A stretch of 35,605 nt of DNA from Chloroflexota bacterium (GTDB taxonomy: Bacteria > Chloroflexota > Anaerolineae > Caldilineales > Caldilineaceae), in assembly GCA_003577005.1 (NCBI GenBank), contig QEUW01000047.1:1-35605 (forward strand), read 5' to 3'. A program made the translations under genes and the position numbers. Shown piece after piece: positions 18,542-26,727 of this stretch. The notes beneath the pieces are model-generated. The model was not told the DNA's origin and ran no database searches. It worked only from the letters and a program-made list of their open reading frames with translations. Each line of letters begins with the position of its first letter. Position 1 is the stretch's first letter.

Positions 18542-20251
18542 CTACGGCCCCCAGTCGAGCATCTGTTCCTCGACAAAGGTGTACTCAAACGGCAGGTCGA
18601 TGGGCAGACGGCGTTGGTTGCCGCCGTCTGCGTCCATGATCCAGACGCCCCACGCCCCCGCCGAGTTCTCTGGCGTACGGTTGCTCAGAAAAACGATGTG
18701 CCGGCCATCCGGGCTCCACGCAGGTGATACGTTGCTCGGCATCTCATCGACCAGCACGGTGGCCGGTCGTATCAACGGCGCAAAACCAGAGCCGTCGGGG
18801 TTGACCGTAAAGAGATCCCACCGCCCGGCGCGGCGTTGTTGCAGCACGATCCGCCCGGGGGAGCCATCTGGGCGTGGTTGCCAGTCGGGATCTTGATAGT
18901 ATCGCTGAAGCACGTCAAAATAGACAAGACGATTGGCGTCCTGACTAGTGGGGCTTGTGGTCTGAATGCCGGCCTCCGAGGCATAGACGATACCGGCGCT
19001 GGTCCAGTCAGGTGCGCTTGCCGTGTCGAGGGAGGCGATATCGCGGTAGTTGTTGCCGTCCAGGTCGACGACCGCCAGCCGTGGCCGTGTCTCGCGGAGT
19101 TCAGGCAAAGGGCCATCGCCGGGCTCAGCCGGGCGACAGTTGTAACGTCTCATCCGTTCGCTGTGGTCCTTGCATTTCCAGCTATAGTCTCCCCGCACAA
19201 AGAGGATCTGGCTGCCATCAGGGCTCCACTTAGGGGAAATGAGGCTCTGGCGTTCGCCAAAGACCAGGCGTTCGCCGCTGCCATCGACATTGATGGCATA
19301 GAGACCCTGCTCACCGCCACTGCGGGTGAAGGCCACCATGCTGCCGTCCGGGCTGAGGGCCGGGTCAAACCCGCTGGTCAACTGCCGTAAGGAGCCGGTT
19401 GCAAAGTCATACAGGTAGATCGGACCCCCATACGAGGTTTGAATGACCAGCTTACCCTGTACGCCTGCCGGAGCAGGGGCGGCCGACGCTGCCTGCTGTG
19501 GGGATGTGGATGCGGTTGCAGGCGCAGCCGGTACAGCAGGCGCCGCCACCACCGGCAGGTCGGTCAAGGGATCGGTGGAAGTGACATAGGATGCCGCTAC
19601 CCAGCCGTACCCACCGGTGTCCGGCCGCATGATCTGGAGCCAATCACCTTGCTCATTGCGCCCTTGGGCGACGAGCGCCTGCCCCGGCGCAGCCGCACCA
19701 ATGACCGGGTAATTCGTCCCCGGCCCGCCGCGTATGTTCAGACGGACGTTGCTCACTGTGACTGACAGTCCCTCGCCGTCAGTTGCTGCCGGCGCCGCGG
19801 CAGTTGTTTGGGGCGTTATGGCTTGTTCCTCGCTCTCCGGCTCGGCTTCGCCCGGTGTGGGTGTAGGGATGGGTGTCGGCGTCGCCGGCGTGATCGTCAC
19901 TGCTTCGACGGGCAACACTTCTACATTGAAAATGAGAAGTTCATCCCGTGCGGCCCAGCCAGTGGCGCCAGCTGCACTTTGAAGATAGAGCCAGGCGCCA
20001 TCGGCGCTGCGTGCAGTCGCAGTGAGCCGTTCGCCGGGCGCTGCAACCGTGATCAGTGTACCGCCGCCAGCGTCCCAAAGGGCAGCGCCGCCGGCCCGGG
20101 CAACGGCACTAACTGTAGCATTGGTAGGAGTAGGCGCTAGGGTTTGTGCCTGGCCTGGTTGGCCGGGCCAGGCCGCAACCAGGATGAGCGCAATCAGCAG
20201 GAATAACCAGCCGGACAACCGGTTCCGTACCACAGTCATAGGTCTATTCAT
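18542..20251 (-). CDS. Exported protein with two SH3-like domains and a TolB-type beta-propeller
   Basis: ATG 20251 overlaps the stop of the upstream adaptor gene by 8 bases and gives 569 residues with a signal peptide (about 14-36); the longer frame to 20323 merely reads the 15-bp repeat of the upstream gene as KKRQT-like residues. The order is an SH3-like domain (about 45-110; ARSADGAWLYLQ, GWAARDEL), a Pro/Thr linker, a clear bacterial SH3b domain (about 160-225; VRLNIRGGPGTNYPVIG), an Ala/Pro linker, then PD40/WD40-like propeller blades (about 270-569; ALSPDGSMVAFTRS, WSPDGSQILFVRG, WSPDGRHIVFLSN, WIMDADGGNQRRLP). SH3b domains often bind peptidoglycan, and TolB-like propellers bind proteins. 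It is probably an extracytoplasmic protein translationally coupled to the HlyD-type adaptor. Specific role unknown. Confidence 0.88.
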   Translation of the reverse strand: MNRPMTVVRNRLSGWLFLLIALILVAAWPGQPGQAQTLAPTPTNATVSAVARAGGAALWDAGGGTLITVAAPGERLTATARSADGAWLYLQSAAGATGWAARDELLIFNVEVLPVEAVTITPATPTPIPTPTPGEAEPESEEQAITPQTTAAAPAATDGEGLSVTVSNVRLNIRGGPGTNYPVIGAAAPGQALVAQGRNEQGDWLQIMRPDTGGYGWVAASYVTSTDPLTDLPVVAAPAVPAAPATASTSPQQAASAAPAPAGVQGKLVIQTSYGGPIYLYDFATGSLRQLTSGFDPALSPDGSMVAFTRSGGEQGLYAINVDGSGERLVFGERQSLISPKWSPDGSQILFVRGDYSWKCKDHSERMRRYNCRPAEPGDGPLPELRETRPRLAVVDLDGNNYRDIASLDTASAPDWTSAGIVYASEAGIQTTSPTSQDANRLVYFDVLQRYYQDPDWQPRPDGSPGRIVLQQRRAGRWDLFTVNPDGSGFAPLIRPATVLVDEMPSNVSPAWSPDGRHIVFLSNRTPENSAGAWGVWIMDADGGNQRRLPIDLPFEYTFVEEQMLDWGP

Positions 20252-21641
20252 CCGCCGCTTCTTCATCTGCCGCTTCTTCGTCTGCCGCTTCTTCGTCTGC
20301 CGCTTCCTCTGCCTGTTCGCCAACCAGGAAGGTGGCGGTGGCGCTCATACCAGGCTTGAGTTCGGCCAGCGATTCGTCGGTAAAATGGATGGTAACGGGA
20401 AACAAGATCGAGCCAGTGCCGGTAGTGCCCTGCGGCGCAATCTTTTCGACCACCCCGTGATAAATCGTATCACCGAGCCCGTAGACAGTGATCTCGGCCA
20501 GTTGGTTCAGCTTGACGTGGGAGATGTCTTTCTGTTCGACATTGGCGACCAGCCGCAGCTTGGTGACGTCGGCCACCGACGCAATTGTTGTGCCACTGCT
20601 ACCCTGTTCACCCACCTCGACATTGACCTCGAGAACGACACCGTCGGTGGGTGCAACGACACGGGCGTTGTTGAGGTCCAACCTCGCCTGTTCGAGTCCG
20701 ATCTGGGCAGATTGGACAGCCAGTTCCGCAGCACGGATGTCGCCGGCGTCTAGACCCTTTTTGAGTTTGGCTAAGGCCGCCTCTGCATTAGCAACGTCGG
20801 CCCGGGCAGCCGCCAATTCAGCCGGGGTAGGCTTCTTCTCCAACTCGTTGAGGGCATTTTGGGCGCTCTGTGCCGAAGCCAGGGCAGACTGGAGCTGTGA
20901 GGGCTTAGCCGGCTTGACCAGTTCATCGTACCCCGCCTTGGCCGCCTCATAGTTGATGCTGGCCCGTTGAAGCGCGGCGCCTTCGCTTGAGGCGCCGGCA
21001 TCAGGCTGCCAGGCGATGCGGTCGTAGGCGCGCTGTGCCTGTTGCAGGTCGATCTCGGCCTGTTTGAGCGCAGCGCTCGCCTGGGTCAGCGCTTCGGGTG
21101 ATGGTCCCTCCCGGAGTTCATTGTACGCGGCCCAGGCCGCGGCCGCGCTTGCCTTGGCCGCCTCGAGTTGTTCTTTGGTCGGGCCGGCTTCGACAAGTGC
21201 AAGGGTTTCTTGGGCAGAGAGGAGCGCTGCTTCGGCAACCGCAATGTCACTCTCATCGATAGCTTCGAGCGCCTTTTCCAGCCCAATGCGTGCGTTTTCC
21301 AGACTCATGTCGGCCTGCTGAACGGCCCACTCGAGTTGTTGCGTATCCAGCGCGACCAGCAGATCCCCTCGTTTGACCGTATCACCTTCTTCCACGGCGA
21401 CCTGGGCAATCGTGCCGCCTGTCTTGAGCACAACCTGGCGCTTGCCGACCAATTCGATCATTCCGACCGCGCTGACGGGTGTAGCTGTCACACTGACAGC
21501 CTGTTCCATGTTGCGGAGTGTCTGGGCCCCGGGTCCGGCCAGTGAGTTCAACTGTGCACCGGCGCGCCAGAAAAAGAGCGCGCCTGCGCCCACTAGCGCT
21601 AGCGTCACCGCCGACATGCACCAGCGTAACGCACGTTTCAT
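20244..21641 (-). CDS. HlyD/AcrA-type efflux periplasmic adaptor subunit
   Basis: ATG 21641 has GGGAGCAGGA just upstream and gives 465 residues; the frame open to 21731 lies upstream of and across the -10 box. A membrane anchor (about 9-26) is followed by a split lipoyl/biotinyl domain (GGTIAQVAVEEGDTVKRGDL and APTDGVVLEVNVEVGEQG), between whose halves lies a long Ala/Glu/Gln-rich coiled-coil hairpin (about 105-325), then the barrel and membrane-proximal domains (VEQKDISHV, ELKPGMSATATFLV). Adaptors normally link an ABC or RND pump to outer layers, but no pump gene is adjacent. The C-terminus is an acidic EEAAD repeat encoded by four 15-bp units. Coupled to the downstream SH3/TolB-like gene. 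Confidence 0.9.
   Translation of the reverse strand: MKRALRWCMSAVTLALVGAGALFFWRAGAQLNSLAGPGAQTLRNMEQAVSVTATPVSAVGMIELVGKRQVVLKTGGTIAQVAVEEGDTVKRGDLLVALDTQQLEWAVQQADMSLENARIGLEKALEAIDESDIAVAEAALLSAQETLALVEAGPTKEQLEAAKASAAAAWAAYNELREGPSPEALTQASAALKQAEIDLQQAQRAYDRIAWQPDAGASSEGAALQRASINYEAAKAGYDELVKPAKPSQLQSALASAQSAQNALNELEKKPTPAELAAARADVANAEAALAKLKKGLDAGDIRAAELAVQSAQIGLEQARLDLNNARVVAPTDGVVLEVNVEVGEQGSSGTTIASVADVTKLRLVANVEQKDISHVKLNQLAEITVYGLGDTIYHGVVEKIAPQGTTGTGSILFPVTIHFTDESLAELKPGMSATATFLVGEQAEEAADEEAADEEAADEEAADE
20251..20310 (-). repeat. Four 15-bp tandem units at the adaptor gene 3' end
   Basis: Units at 20251-20265, 20266-20280, 20281-20295 and 20296-20310 (TCTGCCGCTTCTTCG consensus) encode the acidic tail. 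Unit length is a multiple of three, so copy number can change without a frameshift. The unit nearest the end contains the start codon of the downstream gene. Confidence 0.9.
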
Positions 21642-22001
21642 GGTTCCTGCTCCCTTCACCTTGTTGAATACGTTGTTGAAACTGTTTGCGGAAAAATGGA
21701 TATATAAAAGTGGTGGCTGGGATGGCCGCACACTAGTGTAACGTACTTAGCCGGCATCGTCAATCGCGGCGGGTCGGTTCTGTAGACATTTTATGCCTCC
21801 ACCGTCCCAATAGCCTTAAACTAGACCTGGCAGCAAAACATGAGGATGGGTTACATTCCGCCAGCGTAGGGAGTGCTGGTTGCGTGCGGGTGAAGCCGAG
21901 GTTACAAGGTTGTAATCAAGAGGAGATCCAGCGGCGCATGAGCACCCGGCTGTGCAGCCGCAGCCACGCCTGTAATCGATGCATAAAGATCAGTGTTGGC
22001 G
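21642..22001. other. Intergenic region with adaptor promoter and a palindrome
   Basis: Besides the promoter at 21735-21763, this 360-base stretch holds the perfect palindrome TTACAAGGTTGTAA (21902-21915) and a small stem CGGCTG/CAGCCG (21947-21960). No gene is supported; a 69-codon plus-strand frame at 21884 overlaps the gene at 22002 antisense and resembles nothing known. Confidence 0.5.
21735..21763 (-). promoter_or_regulatory. Predicted promoter of the adaptor/TolB-like operon
   Basis: On the minus strand TTGACG (21763-21758), a 17-bp spacer and TACACT (21740-21735) are in place. Transcription would start near 21728, about 87 bases before ATG 21641. Confidence 0.7.
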
Positions 22002-22796
22002 CTAAGCTTCTTCGCTTGTATTTTCGGCCACCTCGGTGGCTAGCGGTGGATACAGACGGTACTCGTCGTCCCACTCATCGATGTAGTAGCTGAAGAAGTC
22101 CACAAGTTTGGGCAGGATGAGGTGGTTGGCGTAGGGATCGGCCGCCCGGTGGAGGGCCGCCAGATCAGCCCTGATCTGGGCCAGTTTCTCATCCGGCCTG
22201 ATTTCGACTACTTCGGCGAGGACGACGCCGCTGCCAGGCTCACGTAGCGTAATCTGTCCCCAGGGGGTACGGTAGTTGATGCGCAACTGCTTTAGAAAAC
22301 CGATGAGCCGGTCCAGATAAACCGGAGGGTTAACCCCCAGTTCCAGGCGCTTTTCTTGCAGGTCGCGGTGCGTGACTACGCGTTCGGTGACATTGGCCAA
22401 GGGGGTATGGACGATGAGACCCCGGTCGGTCAGCTCATACCAGTTGGGGGAACTGAGCGGCGTCCAGTTGATACTGGCTACAAACGAACGAAGCAGAACT
22501 CCAATCAGACCGGCATATCCCAAGCTATAGATGGGCCGCGCACGCAACTCGGCTCTTCGCTGTTCCGCTGCCGCCGCCAGCTCTTCCTCCTGGTCATTCC
22601 GTGCCTTCACTTCCTGCCGGAACTCTTCGGCCTTGACGATTGCCTCGCTCGGTCGAAAGTGGAGCAGTTCCTGTGCATAACGCTGGGTCAGTGGATCATC
22701 GAGCCGCCCGTACTGGGCTGGATATTTGCGCAACAACTCGCGGATCTGTTTGAGCGCCTTGCGGTCAGTATCCGTGAGTTCAGGTTTTGTCGCCAT
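22002..22796 (-). CDS. Protein of unknown function, possible single membrane segment
   Basis: ATG 22796, with GGAAGGGG upstream, gives 264 residues; the extension to 22910 would run through a palindromic repeat and is rejected. Residues 1-45 are helical and charged (DRKALKQIRELLRKYPAQYG), about 48-85 form a likely coiled coil rich in Glu, Ala and Arg, and about 88-110 (IYSLGYAGLIGVLLRSFVAS) may be a membrane or buried helix. The rest is mixed alpha/beta (ERVVTHRDLQEKRLELGV, WGQITLREPGSGVVLAEVVEI) with an acidic end. I do not recognise the family. It is co-oriented with and downstream of the LysM and M23 genes, so a role in the envelope is possible. Confidence 0.75.
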   Translation of the reverse strand: MATKPELTDTDRKALKQIRELLRKYPAQYGRLDDPLTQRYAQELLHFRPSEAIVKAEEFRQEVKARNDQEEELAAAAEQRRAELRARPIYSLGYAGLIGVLLRSFVASINWTPLSSPNWYELTDRGLIVHTPLANVTERVVTHRDLQEKRLELGVNPPVYLDRLIGFLKQLRINYRTPWGQITLREPGSGVVLAEVVEIRPDEKLAQIRADLAALHRAADPYANHLILPKLVDFFSYYIDEWDDEYRLYPPLATEVAENTSEEA

Positions 22797-22840
22797 CGTC
22801 CCCTTCCTTCTCCAACGCAGTCTGGATCGTGATCGGGCCA

Positions 22841-22917
22841 CCGGTTGATGCAGATTTGCATGGATGACAGCAAGCAGAGCCTGTGCGCATCCATGCGAAT
22901 CTATCTGCAAAAACCGG
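22841..22917. repeat. Imperfect palindromic repeat between the LysM and unknown genes
   Basis: Inner arms GATTTGCATGGATG (22853-22866) and 22888-22901 match at 13 of 14 positions, and outer arms CCGGTT (22841-22846) and AACCGG (22912-22917) also pair. CATGGATG-containing palindromes look like another dispersed repeat family; here it occupies the 178-base gap. Confidence 0.7.
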
Positions 22918-22974
22918 GAGGTCGCTCAGCTCACTCCATCCGCCGTCTGCCGCCTGTCTCGCTTGTGCAGTCTA

Positions 22975-24015
22975 TCACCGCTGCTCAGGAATTGCCAAGA
23001 CCCAGCCGACGACAATCACGTTTGGGTTGGTCCCTAGCTGTGGATATTTCTGCTGATTGGCCTGGACGAGCGTTGGCACCGTGATATTGTAATGTTGGGC
23101 GATCATCGCCAGACTCTCACCGGGCCGGACGCGGTGTTCTCGCGCCGGTGTAGCCGGCGTTTCCTCTAGCTGCGGCCCTCCCTCTGGTGACGACGGGGCG
23201 CCATCGGCGGGGGGGGGCGGCGTGGGGATGGGTTCGTAGGCAATGTCTGGCCAGACACCAGTGCCATAGACGGTGAAGGGGTTCTCGGCGGAATAAAAGC
23301 TGCCGCCGGTGAGACCGCGCGCCGCCGTGCCGTTGACCTGGATCACGACCGAAGTGCGGAAATTGTCCATGCTACAGACAAGCCGCCACTCTTCATTGCG
23401 GCGCAATCGCCAACCCCCGTTGACGGCGGCCACGTCGCAGGTGACACCTTGCGGAATATCACGCTTGTTCATGACATTGGTGTTGTCGCTCAAGTTACCG
23501 GTTGGGTTGTATTTGGACTGGATCAATGTGGCCCACAGGTCGAGCGCATTGGCTCGCAGTTGCACGGTCGGGGCGGGGCCAGGCGCCGGCTGCGGCGCCC
23601 CAGGGATGGCTGCCGGCGAAGGCATTACACCGGGTGCGGCGCCTGCCCCGGCCCCGCTGGGCGGCAGGAAGGGGAAGGCTGGTCCGGCGCTGGCGGTGGA
23701 TGGGTCATATGTGTCCACCGAAAGCCGGACCAACGAGCCGGTGATGCGGTCCACCTCACGCGCCATGCGGGTGCGCGGCAGCGTGTCAAAGACCTGGCTG
23801 AAGATCCAGTCGGCAGTAAAGATGGCGACACAGCCCAGCAGGAAGGCCAGTACGGCCAACACCAGCACGCTGCGGATAACCGACCAGACATCCCAGTTGA
23901 TCTTGGCAAAGACCAAGGGGACGATGCGAAAGAAGAAGAGGTAGACAATGGACAGCGCCACAAGAACATAAAAAGCGCCGGCCAGCCAACCCAAGGCATC
24001 GGTGATGCTGCTCAT
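22975..24015 (-). CDS. Membrane-anchored LysM-domain protein
   Basis: A protein of 346 residues from ATG 24015, with GGGAGG nine bases upstream. Two membrane helices (about 11-33 and 46-70) are followed by a helical stretch (TRMAREVDRITGSLVRLS), a Pro/Ala/Gly-rich linker (about 108-150), a central domain with Cys pairs (VTCDVAAVNGGWRLRRNEEW, VCSMDNF) and VQVNGTA-like strands, a second Pro linker, and a C-terminal LysM domain (about 293-346; HRVRPGESLAMIAQHYNI, VGWVLAIP). LysM binds peptidoglycan, so the protein probably ties the membrane to the wall. It lies 51 bases downstream of the M23 gene, probably in the same transcript. Confidence 0.88.
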   Translation of the reverse strand: MSSITDALGWLAGAFYVLVALSIVYLFFFRIVPLVFAKINWDVWSVIRSVLVLAVLAFLLGCVAIFTADWIFSQVFDTLPRTRMAREVDRITGSLVRLSVDTYDPSTASAGPAFPFLPPSGAGAGAAPGVMPSPAAIPGAPQPAPGPAPTVQLRANALDLWATLIQSKYNPTGNLSDNTNVMNKRDIPQGVTCDVAAVNGGWRLRRNEEWRLVCSMDNFRTSVVIQVNGTAARGLTGGSFYSAENPFTVYGTGVWPDIAYEPIPTPPPPADGAPSSPEGGPQLEETPATPAREHRVRPGESLAMIAQHYNITVPTLVQANQQKYPQLGTNPNVIVVGWVLAIPEQR

Positions 24016-24066
24016 CGTATACTGCCTCCCTTACGAAGCGGCAAAAAGGCTAAAGAATAAGTTCGT

Positions 24067-25752
24067 CTATTGTTGCACCCACCAGCCCACCTGCCGGGCG
24101 ACGGGATCGGCAAAAAGCGTGACCCAGTTCTGGCAATCAAACCCGCGCTGCGTGTCGAACCCGCGACAGGCTGTATTGACGGGCCAGCGGTTGTCAAAGG
24201 CCATCAACCCTGAATCGGGTGGGCTGGCGGCAAAGATCTGCTGTGTGGTCTTCAGCCCGGCGACCTTAGTGGCCGTGTTCCCATAGCCGGTGAAAATGGG
24301 TACGATCCGCACCCCGTCGACAGCGATCTCGACACCGCTGTCGATGCTGTCGATATTGTGGTCGATATTGTGAAAGACATTCCATAAGACCAGCACACCT
24401 TCACCCTTCAACTTGCTTGTTTTGCGTTGTTGCGCCAGGTGCTCGGCCAGCGCCCGCAGGTCGGCGGCGCGTGCATCTTCTACATATTCCAAGTCGATGG
24501 CAATGCCGTCTAGCCCGACAGAGGTCAACTCGTCGATAGCCTGGCGCGCCAGCTCAAAATCATCCCCGGTGTCTACGACCACCAGCCCATTCTTCAAGTG
24601 CATGGCGTTCAACAACAGGCGCGCTTCCTGGAATGAGAAGCGGCCACCCAGACGTGGGATGACCACCGGCGTTGGTTTTGCACCGCTGAGAAATGCGATC
24701 TCTTCCTGCCAGTCGATGCCGGCAGCAACAATTTCGTCGGCAGTGCAGCTCTTTCCCAACGTGCCTACGCCGCTGCATGGCATCCCCCAGACGGCGCTGT
24801 AGCGGGCGCCGCTCTCATAGCCGCCACCCAGCACAGGATAGACTCCGTAGCGCCAATAGACGACGAGAGCCTGGGGTGTCACCCCTTCGTCGGCCATCCA
24901 TACGGCTAAGGCCGTTACCGAACCGCAGAGCATCGCCGGCCCCACCAGAATCATCACCAGATAGACCAGGTGCCGTTTGCGCCAGCCGTCGTGCGGGTCG
25001 GACGAGACCTGGGCAACACCAAAGAGACGATAGGCGATACGACCAGCGGACTGGGCAGCCGCCACCGCAGCTTGCGGGCGCAAGAATAGCAAGAGCGCTA
25101 CTGCAACGATCAACAGCCCGGCCACCGCTTCGCGGCTGAGCAGGCGATTGGCATAGTAGGCCATACCGGTCAGCGTGCCGCCCTGGGTTCTGGTCTGGTC
25201 GTCGGTGGCGGCACAGAACTTGCAGTACGGTACGGCCGTACGGCTGAAAAAGCGATCGTTGCGCAACCGCCCCTCCTGACTGTGGCGGATCTCCCAGTGA
25301 ACATGCGGACCAAAGCTGGTGCGTCCCGTCCACCCCACCCGGCCAAGGACCGTCCACGGCGTCACCCGGGCGCCGCTCTTGACCCAGATAGTTCCTCCCC
25401 CCTCGTCCATGAGGTGGGCGTAGATGCTGCTGTAGCCGTCGCCGTGCTGGATCAAGGCCCAGCAGCCGTAACCACCGGCATTGTTGCACCCGGCATACTC
25501 GACCTCGCCGGCGGCCATGGCGTAGACGGGCGTCCCTAAGGGCACTGTCAGGTCCCAAGCGTTGACCGAGCCCCGGTTCAAGTGGTCGTATTCGTCGGAC
25601 GAAAGGAGCGGGTTGCTGACCGGCGCCAGCCAGCGGCCATCGCGCGAAAGCGCCCGACCACCAAGCGCCGGCCAGAGTTGGGCGTTTGCGGGCGCTGGCA
25701 GGGCTAACAGCCATAGTGTGAGCAAAAAAAGATGCAACCATACTCTCCACAT
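24067..25752 (-). CDS. M23 metallopeptidase fused through two membrane helices to a GH18-like barrel
   Basis: The start is ATG 25752 (a TTG at 25758 is in frame); 561 residues. Signal peptide 1-24 (PANAQ). The M23 (lysostaphin/DD-endopeptidase) domain spans about 45-175: His57 and Asp67 in DHLNRGSVNAWDL as the first zinc ligands, LGTPVYAMAAGEVEYAG, YAHL (His113) and GPHVHWEIR (His150, His152). After a Cys-containing loop come two membrane helices (about 209-226 and 262-286). The C-terminal half (about 300-561) looks like a TIM-barrel: VGLDGIAIDLEY (Asp415, Asp420, Glu422) resembles the GH18 DGxDxDxE motif with the middle Asp replaced by Ala. It is probably a wall hydrolase; activity of the second domain is uncertain. 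First gene of an operon with the LysM gene. Confidence 0.87.
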   Translation of the reverse strand: MWRVWLHLFLLTLWLLALPAPANAQLWPALGGRALSRDGRWLAPVSNPLLSSDEYDHLNRGSVNAWDLTVPLGTPVYAMAAGEVEYAGCNNAGGYGCWALIQHGDGYSSIYAHLMDEGGGTIWVKSGARVTPWTVLGRVGWTGRTSFGPHVHWEIRHSQEGRLRNDRFFSRTAVPYCKFCAATDDQTRTQGGTLTGMAYYANRLLSREAVAGLLIVAVALLLFLRPQAAVAAAQSAGRIAYRLFGVAQVSSDPHDGWRKRHLVYLVMILVGPAMLCGSVTALAVWMADEGVTPQALVVYWRYGVYPVLGGGYESGARYSAVWGMPCSGVGTLGKSCTADEIVAAGIDWQEEIAFLSGAKPTPVVIPRLGGRFSFQEARLLLNAMHLKNGLVVVDTGDDFELARQAIDELTSVGLDGIAIDLEYVEDARAADLRALAEHLAQQRKTSKLKGEGVLVLWNVFHNIDHNIDSIDSGVEIAVDGVRIVPIFTGYGNTATKVAGLKTTQQIFAASPPDSGLMAFDNRWPVNTACRGFDTQRGFDCQNWVTLFADPVARQVGWWVQQ

Positions 25753-25801
25753 CGTCAACTAACGTTGCTGCTCTTAACGGCAAAGATATTACACCGGCTC
25801 C

Positions 25802-25830
25802 ATTCTACCACATTTTACTCGTGTACTCAA
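25802..25830 (-). promoter_or_regulatory. Predicted promoter of the M23/LysM operon
   Basis: On the minus strand TTGAGT (25830-25825), a 17-bp spacer and TAGAAT (25807-25802) are in place, followed by about 45 bases of leader to ATG 25752. It sits in an AT-rich intergenic stretch. Confidence 0.7.
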
Positions 25831-25941
25831 GGGGGGAAAATTATGTATTCAAAAATTATCTCTAATTGAAAAGAATTTTCTATAAGGATTACCAATTGAT
25901 CCTGTTTCTTGGACGACTATCGGAAATTGACCGCTTGCTCT

Positions 25942-26727
25942 TCAAGTCCCGTTTCTGGTGGAACAGCTCACTTCCTTGATCGCCACAAAAATAATCGCAT
26001 GTGGTAGATTTCGCATAGAGAAGAGCGGGCTTCCTTCGGGCCACTCAGCGGCGGCAACAGTGGGGGGGACTTCCGGCTCTACCAGGCGAGTGAGCCGGAA
26101 GCCAGCCTGCGCCAGTTGATCGAGCCAGGTTGCTATCGTATAGTGATTGCTTTCCATGCCCGTCCCTACGCCGGGAAAGCGCCAGTGCAGAGGCCGGCAA
26201 TCGAAATAGCTACGGACGGCGTAAGGCATCATCCCCTGGTCTTCTTCATCCAAGAATGCGTTACGTACTGGATGGTCGACACAAAAGACCAACCGGCCGC
26301 CCGGGCTAAGTACCCGCCAACACTCAGCCAGGCAGGACGCAAGCGGTGTGATATAGTGGAAAGCATAGGTTGAAAAGATGAGATCCCACCCGTTGTCGGG
26401 GAAACCGGCCAGGTTGATCGCATCGGCCACCCGAAAGTCCACTGGAACCCCAGCTTGCGCCATACGCTCACGGGCAAAGCGTATCTGTTCCGCGCTGATA
26501 TCTACTCCCGTCACGGTCGCACCCTGGCGGGCAAAGGCGATGCTACACTGGCCACCGCCACAACCAAGGTCGAGGATGCGCAGCCCGCGCACGTCACCCA
26601 GCAACTGCAGATCGGCTTCGGGCGGAGCTAACGGCCCGTAGTGGACAATAGGCGCCTCCGGTGCGTAGTCGGTCTGATAGGAGGCCGCGACGGCATCCCA
26701 GGCGCCGCGCTGGTCAAGCCGGGTCAT
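25942..26727 (-). CDS. Class I SAM-dependent methyltransferase
   Basis: ATG 26727 overlaps the stop of the tetR gene by 14 bases, so translation is probably coupled; 261 residues. The longer frame to 26775 would extend further into tetR. SAM-binding motif I is ILDLGCGGGQ (51-60), followed by VTGVDIS (acidic Asp for the ribose), a DAINL-type motif, WDLIFSTYAFHYI, and WRVLSPGGRLVF (post III), typical of Methyltransf_11/25 small-molecule or ubiquinone-type enzymes. The C-terminal half (PVRNAFLDEEDQG, YTIATWLDQLAQAGF, RNLPHAIIFVAIK) matches the common YafE/BioC-like layout. The substrate cannot be told; pairing with a TetR regulator hints at detoxification or self-resistance. Confidence 0.9.
   Translation of the reverse strand: MTRLDQRGAWDAVAASYQTDYAPEAPIVHYGPLAPPEADLQLLGDVRGLRILDLGCGGGQCSIAFARQGATVTGVDISAEQIRFARERMAQAGVPVDFRVADAINLAGFPDNGWDLIFSTYAFHYITPLASCLAECWRVLSPGGRLVFCVDHPVRNAFLDEEDQGMMPYAVRSYFDCRPLHWRFPGVGTGMESNHYTIATWLDQLAQAGFRLTRLVEPEVPPTVAAAEWPEGSPLFSMRNLPHAIIFVAIKEVSCSTRNGT

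Noticed and set aside
18352..18588. Small frames encoding NTESTEKTQRTQR-like peptides
   Set aside because: They are translations of the large inverted repeat, a known source of false gene calls.
22797..22910. N-terminal extension of the unknown gene
   Set aside because: It is encoded by the palindromic repeat; ATG 22796 has a good purine-rich ribosome site.
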